64,000 bases of DNA, from positions 7,501-71,500 of the forward strand of contig JACEEZ010025386.1 in NCBI GenBank assembly GCA_016584305.1. Reading direction: 5' to 3'. Source of the stretch: Chionoecetes opilio (lineage: Eukaryota > Arthropoda > Malacostraca > Decapoda > Majidae). Of this stretch, positions 48,564 through 64,000 are shown piece after piece (the stretch's first letter is position 1; the number at the start of each line of letters is the position of its first letter). The notes beneath the pieces are model-generated. The model did no database searches and was not told where the DNA came from. It was given only the letters and a program-made list of their open reading frames with translations. A program made the translations under genes and the position numbers.

Positions 48564-48720
48564 TAACACGGTGGCGAGACTCAAAGTAACTACTATAACT
48601 GTGCTTTGATAATAACTCACATCGTATTTAGTTACCTTGGCGAGACTATTAAATGTTTACGTCTCGTCTGTAAGAAGAAATGGATGGAAGGAAGATGAAA
48701 TTGTGATGGTTGTTTTAATT

Positions 48721-50375
48721 AAGAAAGATGGAAGGAAGAATAAAATTTAATACACCGAGAAATGGTTGTTATTGAAGAAGAAATAGATGTATGAGAGATT
48801 AAATACAGTAAGAAGGTTGTTATTGAAGAAGAAATAGATGTATGGGAGATTAAATACAGTAAGAAGGTTGTTATTGAAGAAGAAATAGATGTATGAGAGA
48901 TTAAATACAGTAAGAAGGTTGTTATTGAAGAAGAAATAGATGTATGGGAGATTAAATACAGTAAGAAGGTTGTTATTGAAGAAGAAATAGATATATGAGA
49001 GATTAAATACAGTAAGAAGGTTGTTATTGAAGAAGAAATAGATGTATGGGAGATTAAATACAGTAAGAAGGTTGTTATTGAAGAAGAAATAGATGTATGA
49101 GAGATTAAATACAGTAAGAAGGTTGTTATTGAAGAAGAAATAGATATATGAGAGATTAAATACAGTAAGAAGGTTGTTATTGGAGAAGAAATAGATGTAT
49201 GAGAGATTAAATACAGTAAGAAGGTTGTTATTGAAGAAGAAATAGATATATGAGAGATTAAATACAGTAAGAAGGTTGTTATTGGAGAAGAAATAGATGT
49301 ATGAGAGATTAAATACAGTAAGAAGGTTGTTATTGAAGAAGAAATAGATGGATGAGAGATTAAATACAGTAAGAAGGTTGTTATTGAAGAAGAAATAGAT
49401 GGACGAGAGATTAAATACAGTAAGAAGGTTGTTATTGAAGAAGAAATAGATGGATGAGAGATTAAATACAGTAAGAAGGTTGTTATTGAAGAAGAAATAG
49501 ATGTATGGGAGATTAAATACAGTAAGAAGGTTGTTATTGAAGAAGAAATAGATATATGAGAGATTAAATACAGTAAGAAGGTTGTTATTGAAGAAGAAAT
49601 AGATATATGAGAGATTAAATACAGTAAGAAGGTTGTTATTGAAGAAGAAATAGATATATGAGAGATTAAATACAGTAAGAAGGTTGTTATTGAAGAAGAA
49701 ATAGATATATGAGAGATTAAATACAGTAAGAAGGTTGTTATTGAAGAAGAAATAGATGTATGAGAGATTAAATACAGTAAGAAGGTTGTTATTGAAGAAG
49801 AAATAGATGGATGAGAGATTAAATACAGTAAGAAGGTTGTTATTGAAGAAGAAATAGATGGATGAGAGATTAAATACAGTAAGAAGGTTGTTATTGAAGA
49901 AGAAATAGATGGATGAGAGATTAAATACAGTAAGAAGGTTGTTATTGAAGAAGAAATAGATGGATGAGAGATTAAATACAGTAAGAAGGTTGTTATTGAA
50001 GAAGAAATAGATGGATGAGAGATTAAATACAGTAAGAAGGTTGTTATTGAAGAAGAAATAGATGGATGAGAGATTAAATACAGTAAGAAGGTTGTTATTG
50101 AAGAAGAAATAGATGGATGAGAGATTAAATACAGTAAGAAGGTTGTTATTGAAGAAGAAATAGATGGATGAGAGATTAAATACAGTAAGAAGGTTGTTAT
50201 TGAAGAAGAAATAGATGGATGAGAGATTAAATACAGTAAGAAGGTTGTTATTGAAGAAGAAATAGATGGACGAGAGATTAAATACAGTAAGAAGGTTGTT
50301 ATTGAAGAAGAAATAGATGGATGAGAGATTAAATACAGTAAGAAGGTTGTTATTGAAGAAGAAATAGATATATGA
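48721..50375. repeat. 51-bp minisatellite derived from the carboxypeptidase 3' UTR
   Basis: About 31 units of GAAGAAGAAATAGATGTATG, AGAGATTAAATACAGTAAGA and AGGTTGTTATT. The segment around the AATAAA (48721-48775) aligns as a diverged first unit. The 51-bp period (17 codons) leaves a 562-codon reverse frame with repeats of ISSSITTFLLYL, which is not a gene in my view. Confidence 0.92.
48739..48744 (+). terminator. AATAAA polyadenylation signal of carboxypeptidase B
   Basis: AATAAA lies 176 bp after the stop codon and is the only good candidate in the 3' flank. Confidence 0.6.
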
Positions 50376-50589
50376 GAGATAAAATGCCGCGAAAACAAGC
50401 TTATCAAGAGTTAAAAAGGATGAAACAATAAGATGAAATACCAGAAATCAAATATATATGTTTACAAATAAATTAATGTACCTACAATAAATAAATAGAT
50501 AAACGTGATGATCTGTGAGATGTAATGATATGATTATGGATTTAATTGGCAAATAAACACTGATTGAAATTTACGTGTTTATATATATA

Positions 50590-50686
<97 letters not shown>

Positions 50687-51480
50687 CTCCCCCTCTTCCT
50701 CTTCCTCCTCTTTATCTTCATGAGAGAGCAAATATTTCCGGCCAAAGTAGACACAGAGGCACCGTGTCTGTCTGTCTGTCAGTCTAGATCTGTCTGTCTG
50801 TCTATCTATCTGTTCGTCTGTCTGTCTATATGTCTGTCTATCTATCTATCTGTTCGTCTGTCTGTCTATCTATCTATCTGTTCGTCTGTCTGTCTATATG
50901 TCTGTCTATCTTTGTCTGTCTGTCTATATGTCTGTCTATCTATCTATCTGTTCGTCTGTCTGTCTATATATGTCTGTCTATCTATCTATCTGTTCGTCTG
51001 TCTGTCTATATATGTCTGTCTATCTATCTATCTGTTCGTCTGTCTGTCTATATGTCTGTCTATCTTTGTCTGTCTGTCAATATCTGTCTGTCTGTCGGTG
51101 TGTCTGTCTATATGTCCGTCTGTCTGTCTGTCTGTGTGTCTGTCTATATGTCCGTCTGTCTGTGTGTCTGTCTATATGTCCGTCTGTCTGTCTGTCGGTG
51201 TCTGTCTATATGTCCGTCTGTCTGTCTGTCGATGTGTCTGTCTATATGTCCGTCTGTCTGTCTGTCTGTCTTAGTCCGTATGTCTGTCTGTCTATCTTTC
51301 TATCTTTGTCTGTCTGTATGTCTGTCTATTTATCTATCTGTTCATCTATCTGTCTATTTTTGTTCGTATGCTATCTGTCTATCTTTCTATCTTTGTCTGT
51401 CTGTCTATCTGTCTGTCTGTCGGTGTGTCTGTATCTGTCTATATCTATGTCTGTCTATCTTTGTCCGTATGTCTGTCTGT
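50590..51480. repeat. (GT)n then (TCTG/TCTA)n microsatellite field
   Basis: About 47 GT units (50591-50686), a 75-bp unique spacer, and over 700 bp of mixed TCTG and TCTA tetranucleotides. Confidence 0.95.
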
Positions 51481-51499
51481 AATAACAACAACCAATGAC

Positions 51500-51691
51500 A
51501 GAACAACAAACAAAGCAAACTAATAAACAAACAATGACAAACAACACCACCACCACCACCACTTCCTAACAACCCTCTAACTACCCAATCACCTTAGCTA
51601 ATTACCTACACCTAACAATGAGCTTCGAATCTGAACTAGAGAGAACGAAAGAGAATATAATATGTGGGTACCAGCTAACATGTGGGCGGCT

Positions 51692-51722
<31 letters not shown>

Positions 51723-52495
51723 GTGTGTGTGTGTGGTAAGCAGGGACCCCACACCACATACTCATCCCGGGTTTACTCATAACAGACTCATTGTTTCATA
51801 CACTCACTCAAGGATTCGAAGGCGGGGCTTAAACCACTGAACGATGAATACTGAACCATTCCACCACTTAACGTTCACTTAGTCACAAATTATCGTCTAA
51901 TAAGCCCACAAAACAGGACTTAAATACTCAATACACCATTATAATTCACTCCCTAACTCAATAACAAGGAGATATGAGTAATAATGTACGTATAGATGCA
52001 CTGATGAGGTATACTTAAGATTTATCAGTAGTATTTTAAGAGGTTTCTGTAATCATATCTAAGGAAGCGAGGGAGAATCATGGTAATAGCTAGAAGGGAT
52101 TTCATTGGCTACCACCTCCCTTCTTAGTTATAGTGGCCAATGTTTTGATCCGGCTATAGTTACTCGGGGACTGACTTTACCACCACCAGCTGTCCCCGTG
52201 TCCAATCCAACCCCGGGGGCGAGAGAAAAGCACTGATAGAACCCCATACATCGACCCAAGCAGCCCCAGTGCCTCTATTTCAAACCCGGGGAGGAATTGT
52301 GGACTTTAACAACACGATCAGTCCCTGCAAACATCCATCACGGAAGCAAAACTGGACTTTAACATCACGTAATACCAATGGTGTCTATACCCGGAGTGAA
52401 ATAGAACTTAAACTGTTATATCTAAGTCGTAGTAGTGTTAATATCGACTCCCGAGGAAGAGAAAGGGTGCAAATAACTAGCTTTATACTTTATTG
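51500..52495. other. Intergenic sequence upstream of BicC
   Basis: Holds a (GT)n tract (51690-51737) and otherwise unremarkable sequence. It may contain the BicC promoter. I see no TATA box or element I can defend. Confidence 0.4.
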
Positions 52496-52496
52496 A

Positions 52497-52953
52497 CGTG
52501 TGAAGTGTCAGAAAACCGTCGCCTAGGGAAGGAAAAGGCTTGAAATAACTTTATATATTGTTGACTGACGTGTGAAGTGTAGAAACCGTCGCCCAGGGAA
52601 GGAAAAGGCTTGAAATAACTTTATATATTGTTTACCGACGTGTGAAGTGTCAGCAAACCGTCGCCTAGGGAAGGAAAAGGCTTTAAATAACTTTATATAT
52701 TGTTTACCGACGTGTGAAGTGTCAGCAAACCGTCGCCTAGGGAAGGAAAAGGCTTGAAATAACTTTATATATTTTTTACTGACGTGTGAAGTGTCAGAAA
52801 ACCGTTGCCTGGAGAAGGAAAAGGCTTGAAATAACTTTATATATTGTTTACTGACGTGTGAAGTGTCAGAAAACCGTTGCCTGGAGAAGGAAAAGGCTTG
52901 AAATAACTTTATATATTGTTGACTGACGTGACAAGTGTCTGAAAAGCGTCGCC
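52497..52953. repeat. ~77-bp tandem repeat in BicC 5' UTR, seeded at the start codon
   Basis: Six units of GACGTGTGAAGTGTCAGAAA, CCGTCGCCTAGGGAAGG and AAAAGGCTTGAAATAAC. The last unit reads AGCGTCGCCATGGG, so the real start codon sits where the others have CCGTCGCCTAGGG. Confidence 0.9.
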
Positions 52954-59413
<6,460 letters not shown>

Positions 59414-59474
59414 GTGAGCAAAACTATTAATCAGTATTTTACGTTACCTATTTCACCATTAACACTATTATTAA

Positions 59475-59890
59475 AGCAGAAATAGAGAAAATAGATTTAT
59501 AACTGTGGTGGCATTCGGGCATCCAAACGTGGCGTGCGAAACCATGGCTCTTATTCTGAACACAGCAAAAAAAAAAATTTAAAACAACGAAAATAGACAT
59601 AAATAAACGGTATCCATCTATTCCTAGTATAAATATAGACCTAATAAATATAGTTTAGTTGTCTATAAGTCCAGGAACACTATTACTAAAGCAGAAATAG
59701 AGGAAATAGCAATATATATGTAGCATTCGGATGTCCAAACGTGGCGTGCGAACCCTGGCTCTTATTCTGAACACAGCAGAAAAAAACATTAAAACAACAA
59801 AAATAGACCTAAATAAGCGGTATCCATCTATGCCTAGTATAAATATAGACCTAATAAATATAGTTTAGGTATCTATAAGTGCAGGAAAGT
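59475..59890. repeat. ~210-bp tandem duplication in BicC intron 3
   Basis: Two copies share GCAGAAATAGAG, CCAAACGTGGCGTGCGAA, CTCTTATTCTGAACACAGCA and CTAATAAATATAGTTTAG. Confidence 0.88.
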
Positions 59891-60203
59891 ACAGGTGTTT
59901 TAGATTATAAGAAAAAAAATAAGAAAATGCAGGGATTCGCAAACACGTGAGATCTCTTCAAAAATATTTTCCCACGGTCCAAAACAGTGGCAGTTGCTTT
60001 ATTTTTTTCTCCGTATTTCGCGCTCATTCCTCATTGTGTAGTGACGCGGGCCGGTGTGGTATTAGAGCTAGCTTTAATCTCTCACTCACTACCCTGGAAA
60101 TAGCGCTGGAAATAAGAGACAAGTGAAAACTGACGGGTTAAGATAGTGAAGGAATTTTATACGCGTTTTGCTACCAACCATCGCTACCAAGACTACCAGG
60201 ATT

Positions 60204-60847
60204 ATGGAACTACCACGATACATAGGTCAACCACAACCACTGGTATACGAAGAAACTACCACTGAGCAACCACCACCACCACAACCATACAATGAAACTA
60301 CCACTGATCACCACACCATACGAAGAAACTACTACCATTGACCAACCACTACCACACCAAGAAACTACCACTACCATTCACCAACCACAACCATATGAAG
60401 AACAACCACCACTACCATACCAAGAAACAACCACTATCATTAACCAACCACCACCACCACTACTATATAACCAACCACTACATATAGTAGACTACAACAA
60501 CAACGAACCTATACCTACCACACACCCACTACCTACCGCCCTACCATACCACTATCAACCACCACCACTACCACACTACCAACCACCACCACTACCACAC
60601 TACCAACCACTACAGATACACACAGACGTACCACCACCACCACAGTGCAACCAGTCACTACCAGTACAGATCTACCCAGATGTACTACCGCAACCCCAAC
60701 CACAACCATCACCACCACTGTTTCAATACCACTTTAACTACCCGACACCACCTAATTTTCCACCCAGCTTCCCTCCACTACACAACCACGAACACCAACC
60801 ACTCCATTCCACCTTCCCACCACCACCTCCATTGCTCCTCCTCAATG
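60204..60847 (+). CDS. Putative Pro/Thr-rich coding exon
   Basis: From ATG 60204 the frame begins MELPRYIGQPQPLVYEETTT. After a frame change near 60310 (two bases short of the pattern) it continues as PYEETTTIDQPLPHQETTTT, PPPPLLYNQPLHIVDYNNN and PPPPPLLLLNG, ending at a good donor GTAAGA at 60848. The repeated protein motif PYEETTT with changing codons suggests selection at the protein level, but the composition is close to a CCA/ACC repeat. No signal peptide. It lies in BicC intron 3 on the same strand; it may be exon 1 of another gene or non-coding repeat. Confidence 0.35.
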
Positions 60848-60989
60848 GTAAGATTGTGGTTATTGTAGTAGTAGTAGTAGCAGTAGTGGTAGTGTTATTC
60901 CAGATGAACACAGAACTTCCTTTAGTGGACGAAACTATTTTTTTTCTGGTGAGTTTTGATGTGCTTTGAATTAATCTGCTGACCGTTTC

Positions 60990-61140
60990 TGTCGCAAATA
61001 TTTTTTTTTTTTTTTTTTTTTTTTTTATTTGCAAACATGAAAAAAAATACAAATAATTGAACCTAACCTAACTTAACCTTTACCTAACCTTTACCTAACC
61101 TAGCCTAACCTTTACCTAACCTAACCTAACCTAACCTTTA
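60990..61140. repeat. Poly-T and CCTAA-type repeat
   Basis: A run of about 25 T, then ACCTAACCTTTACCTAACC phrases related to the arthropod telomere motif. Confidence 0.75.
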
Positions 61141-61149
61141 CCATAGACC

Positions 61150-61880
61150 ACTGTATACCTGGACTGTTCACGCGACAATGTTTTGAATTGCGGGGCTGCA
61201 TAGGGGCCTGCGGGGCGCCCGACAAAGAGATATAGTGGTCTATGGACTATCATATAGACTGGTTTATCAGTATATATGATATACTGTAATCTTCGTAAAT
61301 GTTTGTTCTATAATATTATCAAATAAAAAACAGTAAAACACACTAAAGAAATGCCATTACGAGACTATGAAGAAATATGCATGAACTTAATATTCACTTA
61401 ACTCTTCGCCATTTAAAACTTTGCGAGTCAACTTTTATCATGAAGGGTATCAATAGAAGCGCAATTTTATTAGCTTTCCATTGCTATATTTCGTTATCTG
61501 ATTAATTAATTAGAACCATGCATAAATTAGCGTTAAATGGATAAATAAAATCTTCAATCGGGTAATTTTCCCGATTGATGATGTTATTTATTGATGATGG
61601 GCCCTGGTCTATGCCCTGGCCTTAGCCTTGCCTGCCCTTGCTCTCACCCTGGCCTCCTGTTCTTGCCTCATGTAGTCACCAACATCTAATAGCTCCATCA
61701 TTCCCCCGCTCTCAAGTGTTAGGTTTCCCTTGTATAGTCGTAAAGCACTCCATTTTCTCTTACTAGGTGTCCTATCCTGTTTCTTTCAGTTAACTTCTTC
61801 TTCTTGTGACCTTTGACGCTTACAGTAGTAGCGCTTTATAGGTCCTCTTCAATATCGTCTCCTTAGTTACCAATCATTCA
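61150..61880. other. Repeats upstream of the 61.9-kb ORF
   Basis: A partial foldback element (61236-61390, sister of 16790-17147) is followed by a block with the hairpin CAATCGGGTAATTTTCCCGATTG near 61555. The same block with its hairpin recurs at 63905-63997. Confidence 0.6.
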
Positions 61881-61898
61881 TATAATAAACTTTAGAAA

Positions 61899-62997
61899 AT
61901 GAAAATAAAACTGCCAGCAATGACTGGCGTGGTGGTCCTGGCCACCGTGATCAGCCTCGCCGTGTGCGCGAGGCTGGAGTCTGGCGCGCCCAGCGCCGAG
62001 GAGGTGGAGGCCGCCCTGGCCCGCACCCAGCGGAGCCACCAGCAGCACCTGCTCCGCATGGAGGAGCAAAATCAGCGCCACCGGGCGCTGATGGAGTCCC
62101 TGCAGGTGGACATGGCACGTCTAATGGACGTGACCTCCGTGCTGGAGGTGCTGGAGCGGATCAGCATTTCCAGCACAAGGGACCTGCGTGCTCTCGTCAA
62201 GAGCACCGACGACAAGGGCGACGCACTCCTGCAGGAAGAACAGGAGGCGGTGGAGCGCGAGGAGAGGGCAATGTCCCTCCTCGCCCGCCGCAGGGCCCGT
62301 GCCAAGGCACAGCTGCAGGACGCTAAGCAGGACATGCAGGCTGTGCAGGGCGCCGTCGTAAAGCAGAGTGAAATCCTGCGCGGCAAGATCACCGGCGTTA
62401 GCCGAGGCAGACAGTCTCCAGTCCCTGAAGCAGGAGACTGTCCAGAAAATGGATGCCTTTCTGTCACGGGAAGACCCTTCTGCCGCCACGCCGCAGCAGC
62501 CCGTGGCAGACAGGGACAACACCAGCGGGGACATCACCGCTGCGTTCCCTGAAGTACAGGTTGAGGGGGAATATTCCCGGCACATGGCCTGGGAGACTGG
62601 CAAGTTTGTTATCTCAAACACAACAGTTGCTGTGGGCGTCTCCCCCGTGACACTGGAAGAGCATCTCCCCACGAGGCCCTTCACGTGGCCCGCCTTCCTG
62701 TACGGCGGTGACCACAGCGGCAGGGACATCAGTGCCTGGGATGCTGAGTGTAACGACACCAGCAACCATGAAGAAGTGCCTCGAGTACAGCTGTACGGAG
62801 ACCCTTACCGGCACAATGCCTGGGAGACTGAGGAGATCTCCGTAGCTGACACTGCCGAGGGCGTCTCTCCCATGGAACTGCAGGAGCGAGTCCCAAAGAG
62901 GCCCTCTTCGTGGCTCCTGTACCTGCACGCCGCCGTGAGCCTGGCTGTGGCCGCCAGCAGGCTGTGTGGGCGGCTGCGTGCACGCCGCGCCCGCTGA
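61899..62997 (+). CDS. Intronless coiled-coil protein with signal peptide and C-terminal hydrophobic segment
   Basis: ATG at 61899 starts MKIKLPAMTGVVVLATVISL, a likely signal peptide. A long helical, Gln/Glu/Arg/Ala-rich segment (about residues 30-170, e.g. QQHLLRMEEQNQRHRALMES) should form a coiled coil. An extra base at 62402-62403 (AGCCGAG for AGCGAG) splits the frame; past it reads ADSLQSLKQETVQKMDAFLS. Two repeats follow: YSRHMAWETGKFVISNTTVA with GVSPVTLEEHLPTRP, and PYRHNAWETEEISVADTAE with GVSPMELQERVPKRP. The C-terminus LLYLHAAVSLAVAASRL then a basic tail could be a membrane anchor. Stop TGA at 62995-62997. It is GC-rich, unlike its surroundings. About 366 residues when corrected. 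I do not recognise the family. It lies on the same strand inside the expected BicC intron 3. Confidence 0.6.
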
Positions 62998-63600
62998 GGG
63001 GCTGAGCTCACTCCCTGCCTGACGCCCACCACGCCCACCACGTCGCAGGAAGAAACACACGCGCGTGGCTGCTTACTTGGTGTCACAGCAGCCACGGATT
63101 TCGATTTCTCAATGTATGACGACAAAAATAATAGTAATATTCTTTTTACTATTATTACTATTCGCAAAAAGGCCACAATCTTGTCAAGTGTATTCGTGTA
63201 TAATAAGTAACTCAAAGCCTCGTAGTCACAATATTGTGTCATTAGTTCACCATGGTTCTTCATAAATATACACTTCAATATAATTACCACGAGAACCAAT
63301 TTTGAACACATTTATTCATTTCTGTATTGGAAATGATAGTTATTAGAATTATTATTAATGAATTGTTAGGAAAGACAAGTGTTTGAAATATTAAAGTTAT
63401 TACTAAATATTATGAAAGGAGAGATTATGTCTGTGTTTGTCTGTGTCTGTCTGTGTCTGTCTGTCTGTGTCTTACCTGTCTGTCTGTCTGTCTGTTTTTA
63501 TCTACCTGTTTATTTCTCTAATTTTCATGTATATTTTTTTTGTGTGTGTATGGATGTGAGGAGGAAGAAGAGGAAGAAAAGAGAAGGAAGATAAAATAAT
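62998..63600. other. 3' flank of the coiled-coil ORF
   Basis: AT-rich with a short (TGTC)n run at 63440-63495 and no further gene. Confidence 0.5.
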
Positions 63601-63733
63601 AAGTATGAATAGGAGAGAGAGAGAGAGAGAGAGAGATTATATGTAATGCTGCAATATATAACTTTTTTTTTGGTCTTTCAGTAATCCTCATCTAGTAAAT
63701 TGCTCACAGCCTGACCTGATGCAACGATCTATA

Positions 63734-63737
<4 letters not shown>

Positions 63738-63808
<71 letters not shown>
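63738..63808. repeat. (CT)n microsatellite
   Basis: About 35 CT units. Confidence 0.97.
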
Positions 63809-63811
<3 letters not shown>

Positions 63812-63904
63812 CTTTCCTCCAATCCCTCTATTTATCCTCCTTCCTTCCTCCTCTCTTCTGATGGGATTCACGTGAGACATGAGGTTATTTATTTACTTAT
63901 TTAT

Positions 63905-63997
63905 TTAGTTTTCTGATAAATTAATTAGCACCATGTATAAATTAGCGTTGAGTAAATAAATAACCTCATCAATCGGGAAAATTACCCGATTGATGAT
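63905..63997. repeat. Dispersed hairpin-ended repeat, second copy
   Basis: AATTAGCACCATGTATAAAT and CAATCGGGAAAATTACCCGATTG parallel 61500-61580. The hairpin sits at the end of each copy, suggesting an element terminus. Confidence 0.6.
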
Positions 63998-64000
63998 TTT

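Noticed and set aside
48719..50407. 562-codon reverse-strand ORF with repeats of ISSSITTFLLYL
   Set aside because: It is the passive translation of a 51-bp (17-codon) minisatellite; no start context, no flanking unique coding sequence.
50594..51498. Overlapping Cys/Val and Leu/Ser/Val ORFs of about 200 codons
   Set aside because: They are translations of (GT)n and (TCTG/TCTA)n in all frames.
62430..62500. Resemblance of KMDAFLSRED...ATPQ in the 61.9-kb ORF to kinesin-5 tails
   Set aside because: The match is a few residues in a low-complexity helical setting, and the protein has a signal peptide and no motor domain.

Overview
This window is nuclear DNA of an arthropod, most probably a decapod crustacean (crab-like). 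The evidence is widely spaced exons with GT-AG introns, heavy microsatellite and minisatellite load, TTAGG-type repeats (the ancestral arthropod telomere motif), many short foldback and TIR elements, tRNA-derived SINEs, and protein-coding exons of clear animal families. No operons, CRISPR arrays or bacterial features are present. The species call is an inference; I did no database search.

Layout. 1-4.5 kb: repeats, including a Helitron-like element and a long foldback element. 4.5-4.9 kb (-): a small unrecognised ORF, divergent from the next gene. 5.1-13.3 kb (+): PSMD5, the 19S proteasome base assembly chaperone, eight recognisable exons. 13.3-19.3 kb: intergenic repeats. 19.3-32.3 kb (-): ARMC5, an ARM-repeat plus BTB protein (CUL3 substrate adaptor in mammals), twelve exons, convergent with PSMD5. 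32.3-39.5 kb: repeats and elements. 39.6-48.6 kb (+): a complete nine-exon secreted procarboxypeptidase B (417 codons). 48.7-52.9 kb: a 51-bp minisatellite followed by microsatellites. 52.95-59.4 kb (+): the first three coding exons of a Bicaudal-C KH-domain gene, which should continue beyond the right edge. Its third intron seems to hold a Pro/Thr-rich putative exon (60.2-60.8 kb) and an intronless coiled-coil secretory or membrane protein ORF (61.9-63.0 kb).

Two things stand out. First, tandem duplications repeatedly include the edge of an exon with its splice site, or a start codon or 3' UTR. I see this in all four recognised genes: PSMD5 exon 3 donor (about 8 copies), PSMD5 last-exon acceptor (3), ARMC5 start codon (3), ARMC5 exon 3 acceptor (3), ARMC5 exon 7 and exon 10 donors (2 each), carboxypeptidase exon 5 donor (3), carboxypeptidase 3' UTR (about 31 diverged units) and the BicC start codon (about 6). 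Second, conserved reading frames in PSMD5, ARMC5 and the 61.9-kb ORF are broken by isolated 1-bp indels, while the carboxypeptidase is clean. The simplest explanation is local long-read consensus error, which visibly eroded repeats at 8.2-8.5, 38.8-39.2 and 41.3 kb also suggest.

The recognised genes do not form a pathway. PSMD5 and ARMC5 both touch ubiquitin-proteasome biology, but their adjacency here is probably coincidental.
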